DNA of 53,577 nucleotides from Phaeoceros laevis (lineage: Eukaryota; Anthocerotophyta; Anthocerotopsida; Notothyladales): NCBI GenBank assembly GCA_049999765.1, contig JBNGIQ010009448.1, forward strand, positions 295,980-349,556, read 5' to 3'. The notes beneath the pieces are model-generated. The model did no database searches and was not told the origin of the DNA. It was given only the letters and a program-made list of their open reading frames with translations. The translations under genes and the position numbers were made by a program. Positions 21,101-34,056 of the stretch are shown one piece after another. Position 1 is the stretch's first letter. Each line of letters begins with the position of its first letter.

Positions 21101-24100
21101 GATTGAGCCTTTCGAAAAGGCAGAATACTGATCCTGGGGCTGCCCAAGTGAAGGGTGGCTTTGTGGAAACATCCTTGCCTGGCTTTGCATGTTGTACTGC
21201 ACTGTGGGCGTCCATTCATTAGCTGCTCCAAAACTATGTTGGAAGCCTTTGGCAGGCTGCTGTGTGGCCTGGTCACTAGCCTGAACGGATGATGGTACCT
21301 GGTGCCCGTGCCCAAAAACCTGATTCTGAGTGAAGCTCTGTCCATGTGAGTACTGTGTCAATAATTCACCAGAACCCTGAGGATCTGTAGTTGACTGCAC
21401 TGCACGAAGACCATTAGTAGGCTTTTGCATGGGCATTCGAAAGGGATCATGCTGCACAGCAGTAGAATTCTCAACCGAGGCACCCTGCATTGCCTTCCCT
21501 GCAAGAGACATCTGGTACGAGTTCATCAAGCTTGCCAGGTTCGCTGCATAATGTGGTGGAATAGGCAAGTTCGCAGCAAGATGCTGCTTAAGCTTCTGGA
21601 AGACAGTCTGTTGGGTTAAGGCAGCGAAATTGGCAGCAGTTGGGTGTGTCACAGCATCTGATACAGGGGTTGCTGCCAAGAGATTATGTGCTCCACCTGT
21701 ATCCAATGCTTTGGACGGGGAAGCAACTGGAGGGGTATTCTGCTGCTTGAAAGCAGAATCCCCTTGGGCAGAAGACAATCCTGCTGCGGCCTCAGTTCCA
21801 ACAAAAGATTCGGACTGCTGTGCAGATTGAGCATCATTACCCCTACTGTGAACCTGCTCATTAGATGGGAAGAAGGAATGCTGGCCAGCTAATGCATTAG
21901 ATATGGTAGAATACTGCACTTGGTCTGAGGATGATTCCTGACCCGTCCTTCCCGATACCCCAACTACCATTTCTGCATTTTGACTAGATAACAGAGGCAG
22001 TTGACTGTGATCTCCGCTCTCTGATACCACCACAGAGTTGCTGCCGTGTCTCCTCCAGTCATGTCCATATTTCCCACTGGAAGGTAATTGGGGTCCCTTG
22101 TCACTGTTAGAAGGTAGGGTCTGTCTACCTTTACTTTGAGAGTTCAAATGACTGTTGAGCTTCAAAGCATAAGCTTGCTGCTGTGAGGCTTGCATAAGAT
22201 GAGACGGCGGCGCAAGGCCCAGTCCAAAACTCTGTGGGGATTGGGGCCCTGAAGACTGTGCCCGCCTTAAATGAGCCAGCGATACTCCAGAAGCAGTATC
22301 TCCAGACTCCTCAGCTGCTCCATCTTGATCCTCAGGAACATCTCCATCACCCAAGCTGTTCTCACTAGAGTTTTCAGGCCTTGTCAAGAGATCCAAAGTA
22401 TTCCTGCAAAAAGAACTTCACATAAGTATCCCATGTCATAGAAATCCTGAAGGAGATCAGATACTTTGCTAGTATACTCACCTGGAGCGGGAAGCATGTT
22501 TTTTCGGGCCACTGCTGCCTGCTGAAGGAAAGCCAGCCTTGTTTGCCCCTTGCGGAGTTGCTGGTTGCGGCGTTGCTGCCTCCCCCCTTTGTTCTTTTGA
22601 CAAAGACTCGCTCTGCACCTTCGTAGCCATGCTCTAAGGAAAAGAAAGCAGCATACCACTACTGTCACCACAATCACGTCTTGCAAACTAAGCTCAAGCA
22701 GAACAAACCCAAGGCATCAAGCTTGCATAACATCCACCGCAACAATTCAGTAAACGACAAATTCTTTGACCAAGGTAATCTCCTGAAATGGGTACAGTCC
22801 AACCATACCTTCTCCGTTGAGACAAGTGAATTGACAGACTGGTATCCATGTCCACTGAGGTTTGACGGGATCGAGCTAGTCAAGGTGTTGCTCACAACTG
22901 TAGAGTTTGTTGTATTGGTCCGATGAACCTGCCAGTTGGACGTCATGTGCCCAGGCATTTGGAAAGAGCTATGATCAGGAGCTGTGTTTTTCAGACCACT
23001 TTCCCGGGAGTCAGAACTTATGTTATTACTCAACCTGCTCTGACGGCTGGTCAGAGCCTCAAAATGACCATCTGAGTGCTTGCTGTGCTGAGGCTCATTC
23101 CCACTTGCAGAACTCTGTCGGGAATCGACAATCCCGAACTGAGTCGAACTAGCAAGCTGCTGTCCTGTAGCCTGCACCCCATGACTGGCAAAACTCCTAC
23201 TACCATCCGGATTACCTACAGAGGCCCAAAGGTTTGTGTTCCCTTGCTGCAAGCTACCATCGTCATTGGAAGGCTGATGCTTTGAAGAAATGAATATCGA
23301 ATCAGAGTTTACAGTTTGCGAGCTCAATTGCCCTCCGCCTACATAGGGCTGATTGCTGTTTTCCCTTTCATCTGAACCCAGGCCGAAGGGGTAGACAACT
23401 TGAACTTGGGACAAACTACTGTTATGCGGACTGGCCTTCTCTACAAATTGAGATTCCAGATGTGAGCTGCGTCCATTGTCCTCCTCAACTTGACCACTTT
23501 GTTGCCTTCCATCAACATTCGGAACAGACCGACCACTTTGAGGACTCCCTGGCTGTGAGATACGATCCTGCTGACTGTGATGTTGGTGTAAGTCAACATT
23601 CCCAAACAAAAGACTTGACCTTGTATTATCATGCTGTGACTGAGGATGTTTAGTCCAAGGACCTGCCTCTGCTGAGTTCATATTGGCAAGGTGGCCAACC
23701 TGAGGTGTGCTCTGCAGAGAGTTGTGACTCCTCAAGCTGTTTTGCTGCCTCCCTTCTACATCTGCGAGTTGTGATGAGCTCTGTCCTTGAGAACCAGCTG
23801 ACCATGCTGTTTCCAGTCTCCAGTTATTGGCAGCACCAGTATCTAAATCATTGAAACCTTGGATAGACTGTCCAGCTTGTGATCCTCCTTGCAGCAGGGC
23901 ATGAGCCCTCCACCCATTCTGACCCCTTGACTCCGCATCATTGATATGCTGATTTATGCCTGTGTGCTGAGAACCTAGGCCACCCTGAGATAACTGCTGG
24001 TTGACATCAAACTTTGCCAAGGCTTGCGGAGCTGCACCATGCAGGCTACCCTGCTGTAGGGTGTGTCCTGTATGGACACCTCTATTATCTGTGTCTGCAT

Positions 24101-27100
24101 CGTTGAACAAATGCAAGGCATTTCCAGACTGCTGGTTGCTTTGCTGCACGTTGTGACCACCCCATATGCTTTGCTGCTTGGGCTTTCCAAACAGCTGCTG
24201 AGACCTCGTAGACTCCTGCGCTTGCTGGAGACCATGAACAGTCCAGCTGCCTTGCTGCCCAAGGTCATTGATATTTGAACTGGACCCAACCTGAGAGGTA
24301 CCATGCTGCAATGAGTTCCAGCCCGCTTGCAGCTTTCCGTCCAAACTGTTGAGAAACAAGGATCCTCCTGACTGAGGGGTAGCCTGATGCGTGTACCCAG
24401 CACTCCCAAGGCTTTGATTTCTCTGACTCTGTAAGTCAAGTGTACTACTCGGCTGGCGGAACGTACCTCCTTGGGGCCTGTTTTGCTGCAGGCTGTTGGA
24501 GGAGAGGACAGCACTCCGCTGAGAATTGGACAACAAATTGCTCACCTGTGATGCAGTATCCTGGTGCGAAGTCCAACTTCTTTGAGAGCGACCCTGAGAA
24601 GACACTGCCTCTGATACATTTCGTGCTTGTACTGTGTGTTGGTGAGCATTGTTGTTCAATGTGTTCTGGTCCACAGACTGTGGTAACTGCTGAGAAACTT
24701 GCCCACCTTGCTCATGGGACACCTTGCCTGTGGCAGCCTGATACTTGCTACTTCTGCTAGAATGTTGAGCACTTGATACATCACTTATACCCTGAAATTC
24801 CCCAAACGTAGAAACTCCAGCACCCACAGTACGTGGGATAGGTTTTCCAACCTGGGCATTTCCTACAGAGGGTTTGCTGACACTGCTGTAGACATCATGC
24901 ATCCCAAACGGCACACCAGTATAGCCACCAACACCCTGCCCCGCTGTGTCCCGTCTTGGTGCAAATGATCCATAGCCAGAGGAATCCAACTGTGATGCCT
25001 TCATCAAATCTTGCCACGTGAAGTTCTGACCTTGCCCCATGAGATAGTCATTGTTCAGCAGCGGCGCATCAGAGGCTGATGCCCAAGCGAGATTTCCCAT
25101 ACTACTGTTGTTGGCACCATTGTTGGTCATCATGCTGTAACCAGTTGGTAACCTCGAACTATCCAATCCCATTTGACTGGTGGACGACCGCTCAGCTTGT
25201 AGAAGTCGGGGGATTTCTTGCACATGATTGTCGTTAAGAAGTGCTGAAAAATGGTTGCTCATAACTTGATTCTGGCCGACCATAAACGGCTGCAACTGTT
25301 GCCTCGAAGGCTGCGTGCTCTGCTCAACCTGCACTTGCTGATGATAGTGTGGGTAGCCATGATGTTGCTGATTTTGCTGCTGCACCTGGTTGTTCCAGGA
25401 CTGTAAGTTATCAACCTCCAACTGCTGTGGAACATGCCCTTGCTGCTGTCCCTTGAACACATGCTGACCACCAAGAAAGTCATAATCTCCTGCCTTCACC
25501 TGTGCTACTTCGAGCTGAGACATACCCAGATTCTGATTACCAAACTTCACATTTTGATTTTGCAAGTGTCCACGCAGAAAATCATGGCCATCCGTACTCG
25601 AAGTGGACCTGTAGCCTAAGATGCCTGACCCATTCAGCAGACCTTCATAAGGAAAGGGTTGGCTTCTTGGCATACTCTTAATGACAGTGGGTTGAACATT
25701 CCCCTGGGCACCCACATTAGTAGATTGTCCACTCTCACGGGGCTGCTTGGCAGTAGGTAGGAAGGCATGCATCGACCTAGGTGCTAAATCAACATCTCCG
25801 ACTTCCGAGCTTTGCATTGGGTGTCTCGAGTAGCTCAATTGATTGTTCCCCTGCTTCACCTGACTGTGACCCACTGGGTTCTCAGCCTCTGGAGTATATT
25901 CTGATTGGTAGAATAACTGGTTACTACTGTTACCTGCCCACGAACTATTTACAAAAGGCCACCCTCCAGATCCCCCTTGCGACTGTTGAGAGAGTTGCGC
26001 CTGCTCAAAAAAATTGTGCCCATCATTCACTGCATCCTTGCCCCCCTGATGACCTCGATCATCGGAATCCTTTGCAGAAACTGAGGAAAAGAAGTCGACA
26101 TTTGATATAGGCCTCTGATTCTCGTACGGAATCTGAAAGTGAGAGGAGGGATCCGACTCATTGACCTACCATGCAACCCACAGGATGAGTCGAAAAGCAC
26201 TCACACTTCTTCCTTTGCACACAAACATCATTAATTCATGATGGTGCAACTTGAGCGAGCACAAATTCTACTTTAACGACTTTGAACACATGCGGAACGC
26301 AGAAAACAATTTTGCATTGAAGCTGTGCCATGGTTGCAATCACAGTTACAAGCTCCTATCATACAAGCTACCTCAAAGACAGAAGTGATTAACCTAATTA
26401 GAAAAGTCCACTTCAGTTCTTGTGTAAACTCTGTCACATGAGAAGTGGTCCTCACCAGAGAAAGGGGAATGAACACACTGTAAGGCGTTCAGCATTTAGC
26501 ACTTACCCCCCCTCTATCCATGTCTGCTGAACTCAAATGCGAGGTCGACCTGTCCTTGTATCTCGATTGAAGATCAGCCCTGAACCTGTCGCACAAAAGC
26601 ATATGCATACTATCAATGGAGTGTGTAGCGCCTGGGAGGATGTAAAGGCAAACAGGAATTGCGCCTCCAGAAACCATCACTTTCAAACAAACAGAAGGAA
26701 CCCTGAACTCCTCTCAAGCCAAGCTGATGACAACAGCTAGAAAGCCCTGGACGTTAGAAGGGGAGAAGGTATATCAAGCATCAAGGCAGGAACCTCACCC
26801 GTGTTCCCGAGAATGACTCTCATCGGCATCACGAAGAACTCCACTGAGTCCAACGCCACTTAACCCATCGACACCGGCTCCATCCAGGAAGTCAAAAGAT
26901 GAAAAAGTCGAATCCGCAGCATGCAAGTCTGCAAGAGCAGCTACAGCTTGACTTGCCGAAACTGTGCAGACAAAGAAGACAGACAACAATGGGACCACAC
27001 AAAAAATGCAGGCTCATGGCAGAATAATCACCTACCTGGAAGCAGAGCTGCAGTGGCTTCTGGAACGGAGGTGATGCTGCAACATAAGACAATCGCCTGT

Positions 27101-27255
27101 TCTGTTAGCTCCAACCACGACTCAAAACGAAAGGCGGGATTAAACACTGCGACATGCATCCAAAATCACCTGTTGTTAGGTCGATCCAGAAGAGTAAAGT
27201 CGATGGACGGATACTCTTCCTGTGACATGAAAAGCTGGTGTCCGTAATTCTCCAT
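18191..27255 (-). CDS. very large Gln-rich protein of the plant 'dentin sialophosphoprotein-like' family
   Basis: Eleven exons in gene order: 27170-27255, 27036-27076, 26799-26961, 26507-26585, 22809-26132, 22482-22633, 19644-22403, 19502-19550, 18836-19293, 18606-18659, 18191-18485. Total 7,461 nt, exactly 2,487 codons with the stop, which supports the joins. N-terminal exons encode [20 protein letters not shown] and an acidic FSSFDFLDG segment. The two giant exons are Gln/Ser/Asn-rich and disordered, with a Gln-Ala tract at about residues 1796-2052. The conserved C-terminus holds [66 protein letters not shown] and [18 protein letters not shown]. These match the Arabidopsis At5g07940/At5g07970/At5g07980 type as I recall it; the molecular function is unknown, and a nuclear role is only inference from the basic KKRKK run and prion-like composition. 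Whether the first four exons belong to this family's usual N-terminus is less certain. Confidence 0.82.
20093..20862 (-). repeat. hexanucleotide-based coding repeat giving a Gln-Ala tract
   Basis: Imperfect repeat of a 6-bp unit (CAGGCC / CAGGCA on the coding strand) encoding alternating Gln-Ala for about 255 residues, with Val, Leu, His, Lys and Ser interruptions. The opposite strand and other frames are also open, giving Pro/Gly/Glu-, Leu/Gly- and Arg/Pro-rich phantom ORFs. Likely length-polymorphic. Confidence 0.95.
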
Positions 27256-29745
27256 AGTTCCACCTTGCCTATCGGGCTTACGCTCCGATCACATTCGGAC
27301 AAGAGCGCTCGAGAAACACGAGCGAAGGCTCAATCAGGGACCTGAACTCCTCCGTCAGAGACGATCACAACAACCTGAATGCCAAATACTCCGTCCAATT
27401 TGGAACTACAAGGTTACCCTGGTCAGCCAGAGAGCCCTGATTGCATGCGCCGGTATCCAAACAGCGCTCCACAAATTGGCAACAACGTCCTTCCAACCCC
27501 TCAAGCCGCCGCAAGCACATTTGCCCAAACCCTAGATACTTCCCAGTCCCAAGCACATTCCGCCACGGGTTGCCATCTCCAGCACTCATCCGGTGCGCAA
27601 AAGCCAAACCTGCATTCTACCTAGTCCCCCTCCACACAGGCGACCCCATTGACAACGGGCTTCTTCCTTGCACACCGAGCTATCCTTCCAGCCAGTGCAA
27701 ACGCCTGCAATTCATCCCGGGCAACCACAATCCAGCTGAGCCCAATCCTCCTCCATGCCGGATCAATTGGTGGCTGTTTCAAGTCCCCCGGTCCATCAAC
27801 CTCCACATCAACCCCAACCCGCCTTCGCTACCTGGACCCGCACACTCTCAAGCACAGGACGCCCGAAGCGCTCTTCATAGCCATGCCCGAATTCCTCCTC
27901 AGCCCTACAGGCACTCTCAAACCCTTTCCCTCTTAGCTGCTTTCCAGCTGAGCTCCACTTCCCTGAGTGCTTCACCAGGATCTATCCGCCTCAGCCAGCA
28001 GATAGCGGGGAGGCGCATGCACCAGACCACCCCTATGTACAAGCTGAAACTAGGCCAGAACACCTGCAGCTCCACGCCTGGGAAAGGTAGGAAAGAAACA
28101 GCTTTGAGCTGCCGATCAAATGCGGGCAGCACAAACAAGCAAGCTGGAGCAAGGTACGCAGGGGGCTCGGTCTAGTGGCCCCGCAGGGCCAGAGCCAGAG
28201 CCAGGGCCAGGGCCTCCATCCCAGTCTCTCCCTCCCGCCCCTAAAGACCGCAGCGCCAGAAGCCGCGCCCAAGTGTAGGCAGGCAAGGCACAGGCCCTGC
28301 TTTCTCTCTCTACTCCCCCTGCCCCTGCCAAATCGGGTACCGCTGCTGATCACTGCTGCTACCCCCGTCCCGCTCTCTGATCGCCAGCCAATGCTGGCCC
28401 GCGCTCCTTCCTTTCCCCCTTCCTACATTCTCTCTCATCAAGCGCCCCGGCAGGGCAGCTTGCATGAACGAACTAACCATGTCTGGCTTCCTTCTCTCTC
28501 TGTGGTGCTGCTTTACGCCCTACCACTACCACCTCACCCGCCCTTTTACTCCGGAGCGTGAGACCTGCTCTCGTCGGACTCCTCCCCTCCCAGTACGCTC
28601 TACCTCCAGCGTAGCCCGGGGCCCGTACTTGGTCGGTCCCTGACCAGCTTAATAACACGCCAACGACGGATCATATGACCCACCCCCTCCTCTCTGACAA
28701 AGGAACAAAATTCTAGAGATCTGCGGTTTCGAAACTTGAGTCTGCCTGCTTCTGCTGGTGCTAAGCATGTCACCCGGACATGATCTCCCCTTTCTCAAAG
28801 CCTTGCGAGCCAGCTGCTTCGCTCTGCTTTGCTTGTTGCTTGATAGCTGCAGAGATTGCACGACAATTCCTGTGGCCCCAGCAACATCACAAGAGACAAG
28901 GTGTCTCAACAAGCGCAATGCCACCACTAGATCGTACATACCTCCTTCCATATCTTAAAGTGCATTTCCAGATCATGATGAACATGGATACTAGACTTGT
29001 CTACTTCTTGAACTCGGCTGTTACGCATCCACCGCAGAAGTAGCAAGATGAGATGAGATCTTGACAACAACAATATTGCCCATGGCATGGTATATCCACC
29101 ATGGGCAAGCTACCTTATCCAATCGCTTTATTCCCTCGGTCTCGCAAGTGACACTACTATTCCCTCCGAGATTCCAGTTAAAGCATATTGTTGCGGTTAA
29201 GTGCATGATTTTGTGGCACTTCGGTACAAGTCACCCCTCACCAATTCGTAGGAAACCTTGTCTACCCAGGCCACTAGCACTTGGCGACTGGCCATTGGTC
29301 ATTTGCGATGATGTTACTAAAGCAGGAGGTTGGAGGAGACCCCACGCTACACCCTTCACATAGTCTAGCTTGTCTATCCGTTCTCCAAGCTTTGTGCTCG
29401 TTCCATAATTAGAAAGAGGTTTACCCAAGAAGTACTTTTACTCCCAAGCATCTTTCAACTTTAGTAAATGAACACCATGGGATATGGACTCATGGAGATG
29501 CGTGTAGTGGAGTTAACCTCCAAGCATAACATGGTTGTCTATTGCGGCAATGAGTAGTTGGTTAGACTCCATTACTCAACTTTCAATAATAATAGGGTTG
29601 TCACAAATTGAGGTTGCAATTTCATTACAATGAGGTTTTGATATTTTCCGTAGTGGTTCCTTGTATTGACTTCAAGTAATTTTTCTCAATCCAAATTTTC
29701 ATCTCGCTGCTTGTGCTCCCATTAATGCTCAAAACCCTCTTATGT
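27256..29745. other. promoter and leader of the large gene, then gene-free DNA
   Basis: From 27256 to about 28660 the + strand is pyrimidine- and C-rich with several CpG, fitting a long 5' leader and promoter of the minus-strand gene; the ORFs here have no family resemblance. From about 28700 to 29745 the DNA becomes AT-richer and is probably the 3' flank of the C2 gene. No convincing exon seen. Confidence 0.45.
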
Positions 29746-30906
29746 TCAAAACAATTGACCCGGGTGGCCTGCATCTGCACTTATTACGGCAGCGGCTTCT
29801 ATCATTATAGCCTCCACAAGAACAGCAGCACCAAGTGAGCCACCCATCACACCAATACCAACTCCTAATCCTGTAGGGTCTACTAGACCATCAGAAATAG
29901 CAGTACCAACTGAAGCAATTGCTCCTGCTCTTCCTTCTGGAAGTGGTGCATTACCTTGTTCACTTATGTTTACTAGATCAAGATCATCAGGAGCCACCTC
30001 TGAAAAATACCCAGATACACGCCTCCTTGGATGATTTTTATCTACGACAAGGGTTGATTCTGCCTCCGCCTCTGAGTCCAACAGTTTATGGGAGCCAGTA
30101 GTCTCAACAAGATTATGGGTAGTAGCATAGTCGCCTAATGTGTCGGGTTGTTGGACTTCTACATTCCATGGTTGGTCATCAGTGAAAGGAGAATGATCTT
30201 TCTCTAACCGATCCGATGGGTCTTGGTTCCATTGGTCGGAGGCATCGTGTTGCTCATGCTCCAACGGAGAAGGTTTTTGCTGCTCATCTAGCTGATGGTT
30301 TGAAGAGGAGGTATGGTTATAGCCTTCATGACCCGGGGGAGTGGAGTTAGAGCAAGCATGTGATATCAAACCTTCAGAGTCTTTATTGTCAACGCTTGGT
30401 GAAGCCCTAACCATGGTACCGTCGTCAATATTGGGGCAACATTCTTCATGTTGTTGTGCCATGCCCAACCTAGATTGATGTTGATTGCAACTATCATGTT
30501 GCAACCATTGCACAGACAAATTCACCACTCCATGGATTTTGCCAGATGGCCTAAGTAGTTGGCATGCCATGAACTCTTCCTTGCTGCTCACAATGTCTTG
30601 CAATGGTATGCTCACCCCGCCTATTAAAGTATCTTGTGCAAGCCCTCGATTGAAGATTTGGATGGAGAGAGATGTATTATTGCAATTCAAATGATGTGCG
30701 TGTAAGTTTAAGCAGACCTTGCTATCCCAAACAGGAGCTTTGCCCCCGTTGCGTGCAACGGGAGTAGAGTGTTTTTCTTGTGGATCGATCCATGTTACAA
30801 CATATGGGCTCATAGTACCAAACATGCAAACGTCCTTGAGCCCTTGTGCTGACATCAGTGTCACTATCAGCTTATTACCAATACCCTGCTCCTCCATGGA
30901 CTTCAA
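29746..30906 (-). CDS. C2-domain protein, SRC2/BAP-like
   Basis: Single frame of 386 residues; a second Met at residue 4 is an equally good start. Residues 10-140 form one C2 domain: LIVTLMSAQGLKDVCMFGTM, SPYVVTWID, a predicted strand around PVWDSKVCLNL, TLIGGVSIPLQDIV, and the closing GVVNLSVQW. Classic calcium-loop aspartates are sparse (VCMFG replaces the usual DxxGxxD), so calcium-independent membrane or protein binding is likely. Residues 150-310 are polar, low-complexity and probably disordered. Residues 320-380 are Gly/Ala/Ile-rich (VDPTGLGVGIGVMGGSLGAA) and may be a membrane-inserting segment, as seen in some SRC2-type proteins. Plant relatives act in stress and defence at membranes. 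It is an intronless gene in AT-rich DNA. Confidence 0.75.
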   Translation of the reverse strand: MKSMEEQGIGNKLIVTLMSAQGLKDVCMFGTMSPYVVTWIDPQEKHSTPVARNGGKAPVWDSKVCLNLHAHHLNCNNTSLSIQIFNRGLAQDTLIGGVSIPLQDIVSSKEEFMACQLLRPSGKIHGVVNLSVQWLQHDSCNQHQSRLGMAQQHEECCPNIDDGTMVRASPSVDNKDSEGLISHACSNSTPPGHEGYNHTSSSNHQLDEQQKPSPLEHEQHDASDQWNQDPSDRLEKDHSPFTDDQPWNVEVQQPDTLGDYATTHNLVETTGSHKLLDSEAEAESTLVVDKNHPRRRVSGYFSEVAPDDLDLVNISEQGNAPLPEGRAGAIASVGTAISDGLVDPTGLGVGIGVMGGSLGAAVLVEAIMIEAAAVISADAGHPGQLF

Positions 30907-33900
30907 TTTTTTTAAACCTAACAGTACAAGCCCACTCCAGCTTTTTCTATGTCACCCATGGTTAAATAAGTTAAACTTGCTCGGAGTCCATTTTTGTCAA
31001 AGGTTGTATAAACATTCAATTTTTTTTCCTTGGTGGCTATATTATTGAGCTCTTGTCTAAAGTCAAGGACGCCACCCAAAAGTCTGGTTCGTCATTTATC
31101 GTGAACAAGGTTATTTGCTTTGTATGTTTAATTTTGTTGACTATGCCTCTTAATTTTTGTGCTTTTGAAGAACAATGTCCGTGTAGGTAATGCTTGAGAG
31201 AGTAGTCACTAAAAATCATGAAGTCATATAAATTCAAGTTCTTGTCCCTTTAATTTCGGTTGCTCTTTCTGTAAGACAACACGACATCACTCGAATTTTA
31301 CAATAATATTGAGAAAAATATAGAAGTGTCACAACTGGGTTATTGTGTGAACTAGTAGGGGAGCCATAAATATGAAATCAGCATTGCTCAAAACATTATT
31401 CAAAGGAAATCATGCTTATTTACATATCCTATGCATGTTCTTCTATTATCCATACATATGTGTATTTCCAGGAGCATTTAAAGAAATTTTAGGAAAACTT
31501 ATAGCTAGGGAGTATATCTTTGAGGAGATAGAAACATTAAAGGAAGAGTATAATGGTAGCATAAACTATAACAATGAGCATGAGATTAAAGGAAGAGCAT
31601 AATGGTAGCATAAACTATAACAATGGGCATGTAACATAAAGAACTTTCGAAGAACACTAGCACAAAACAAAATGGCATTGATGTATGTTAAGTAAGGATT
31701 AGCTTTCTCGTGATAGATCACTTACCATTGAGTGAGTTGTATTGGTCTATGTTGAATTGGCATTTCATATTTCTTTATTTGAAGTTCATGCCCATCTTCG
31801 ACTTCTGATCATGCTCCATGTTCTTGAGCTATCTACATAATGTTGAAAGTATGTTTTCTTATCTCCATGGGCTTTTGTGATCTACTAAGTGATCATCCAT
31901 ACTACTAGCCACTTCAAAATGCTTTATCCGTCTGAGGTCCAAACCCATCCAAATTGACGCATTGTTGGAAGATACTAAGCAAAACATATGTTGACACTAA
32001 GTGTGTCTTGAATCACCAAATGTATTTTGTTCTATGCCTAAGCAATAAAATATGTCCCATTTTAGTGAGGGAATCCGCTATATTGTCTCATACTCATATA
32101 ATTTTTTGCTTCATGTGAAGCTCTATTTTAAGCTCACAAGAGCATATGCATATTAATGCTTCACTCCATGCATTCTTGAGCTAGTACTTGAAAAGACACT
32201 TTCTTGTCATTCTGTATTAATTATCATCTTATATGGCTCTCCAAGGAAGGAAGGGCTTTACCGAGCGAGGGTGGGAGTGAAGCCAATTTATGGTGCTTGG
32301 GGTAGACTAAAGACCCCAAGGTTAGGGAGGATGCCCTCTTGAAGGTGCACTATGTTTTGGGAGGGGAGGAGGAGAGGAGCTTTCTTACATGCATGTCTAG
32401 GGATTTGACGAACTGCAGTGTTAAGGTTCATTTAAACGCGTGTGTTCCTCAACATGTTGCTCCGATGGACCAATCATCCTTTTGAAGAACACCACTAGGA
32501 AAAAGAAAATATTGAAGACACCCGCCAGCAAGATCAGTAGCAAGATGAAGTCGCGAGCTGTCATCGTAAGTTTTCATCCAAGGTCACCCTTGTCACGTGA
32601 GGTGAGCCGCATCGCCTTAAGTAAATGTCGTACACTTTTCGACAAGCCAAGCCGCAGACATGCCCTAGGGCTAGATACCTAGGTCTTACTTTTTCAGTCT
32701 GCACCTCCATGAGCTGAAGGTGCGGATGGTTCCGAGCGGCCAGTGTTTAGTGCGAGCTCCGGCTAGGTGATAGAGGTGTTAGAGGAAGCTTCGGCTAGGT
32801 GATAGCGCAATCAGTAGGGTCCGCGACTTCTGATTTCGATTTTGGAACGTACAACGCTCCAGACGCGTTTCTCATTGCCAGCGTGTGGTATGGTGCCCTC
32901 TGTTGCCGATTGAGGTCGTTTGAAAGCCTAGCCGCAACATCTCCAAGTTTGTTCTCGTCCAGGCACGGAAATAGTTTTGGCATCGATGTTGTTGCAGGTT
33001 TGTGAGGAATTGTGTCGGATCACTGTACGCAGCTGGTAGGCATGTACATTGGCGGCTCAGGTGGCGCTCTTCAGATTGATGCAGACCTCTGAGCCTTGTA
33101 CTGGAATTAGGTTTGAGACTGTGCGCTATTTTGTTTGCTAACAAGGTGACCACGGAGCATTCTATGTTTGACGACGGACTGCTGGAAAATTAGGCGGAGA
33201 TTTGTTGCTCGTTCTGTCTTGGTCTCGTGGGGTGATTCTACCGAACTGTTGCAATGCTGCCTGTCGGGTTGACTTCTTTGTGTGAACAAAGGCAACAGTG
33301 GTGGGTATGATGATGAAAGAAAGGACAGCATGAATAGTGCAGTGAGTCCGAGTATTTTCCACACACGAGATTTCTGACCTCCACCACAGTTGCTGCTAGT
33401 GTGATCGTTTAGACTGCATCTCCTTATGTGCTGTTGCGTCTTTTGAGGCATTCACAGATTAGCCTGCTGTTTTTTAACTTCGGTCGTAGGGCAGCTCGGG
33501 TTTTGGGTGATTTTTTTTGCTGCTGTGAGAGCCTGTGCCTACGGTCTCATCAATGACCCCTCGTTTCCGGGCAGTCCATTCTTTGATGTAATTACGGTCA
33601 ACCATGTGGCAGGAGGCTCTGCCCCTGCTCCTGACAGTAAATGGTTCCAGAAGATCGAATCAGAACGGCTTGTTGTGGGGGATGTCAACGCCCTATTTTA
33701 AATCTCTTGCAATGCAAAACAAAGCATGTCTGGGCCGAGTGATGTGCAATGTCGGCCGCCAGACACCAGGTGTGCAAAGCCAAATTTCTAGAGTATCTGT
33801 GAATGACACACAAGCACCGGCACGTACTGCAGCCATCGGTGTCGTTTTCTGCTCTCGGTTCCATCCGGAAAGCTTGCATCACGTAGCTTTCGGAATAGAC

Positions 33901-34056
33901 ATGGCCCAGCAGCACCTGGTTTTCCTCATCCGGCTGTTCCCATGGAGTGTATGTACACTGTACCCAGAAAAGCGATCTTTACTAAAATGAATGTGTGTGG
34001 TTCCCTTCCTGACTACACATGCGTGCACATGACAAGCGACTGTGTTTCCGGGCTTC
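30907..34056. other. long gene-poor, AT-rich stretch
   Basis: Short ORFs only. A 49-bp tandem duplication is listed separately. A short duplicated motif, CGGCTAGGTGATAG, occurs at about 32760-32776 and 32790-32806. The frame 33507-33701 reads protein-like (AYGLINDPSFPGSPFFDVIT) but matches no family I know and may be antisense 3' UTR of the cytochrome b5 gene. No gene called. Confidence 0.45.
31537..31631. repeat. tandem duplication, about 2 x 48 bp
   Basis: Units start at 31537 and 31586 with TTAAAGGAAGAG and continue TAATGGTAGCATAAACTATA; they differ by two or three bases. Confidence 0.88.

Noticed and set aside
27441-28175. 244-residue plus-strand ORF
   Set aside because: It is Pro/Ser/Thr-rich low complexity in the C-rich leader or promoter of the minus-strand gene, with no known domain.
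33507-33701. Protein-like frame AYGLINDPSFPGSPFF on the plus strand
   Set aside because: No family recognised, no supporting exon on either side, and it lies in the probable 3' flank of the minus-strand b5 gene.
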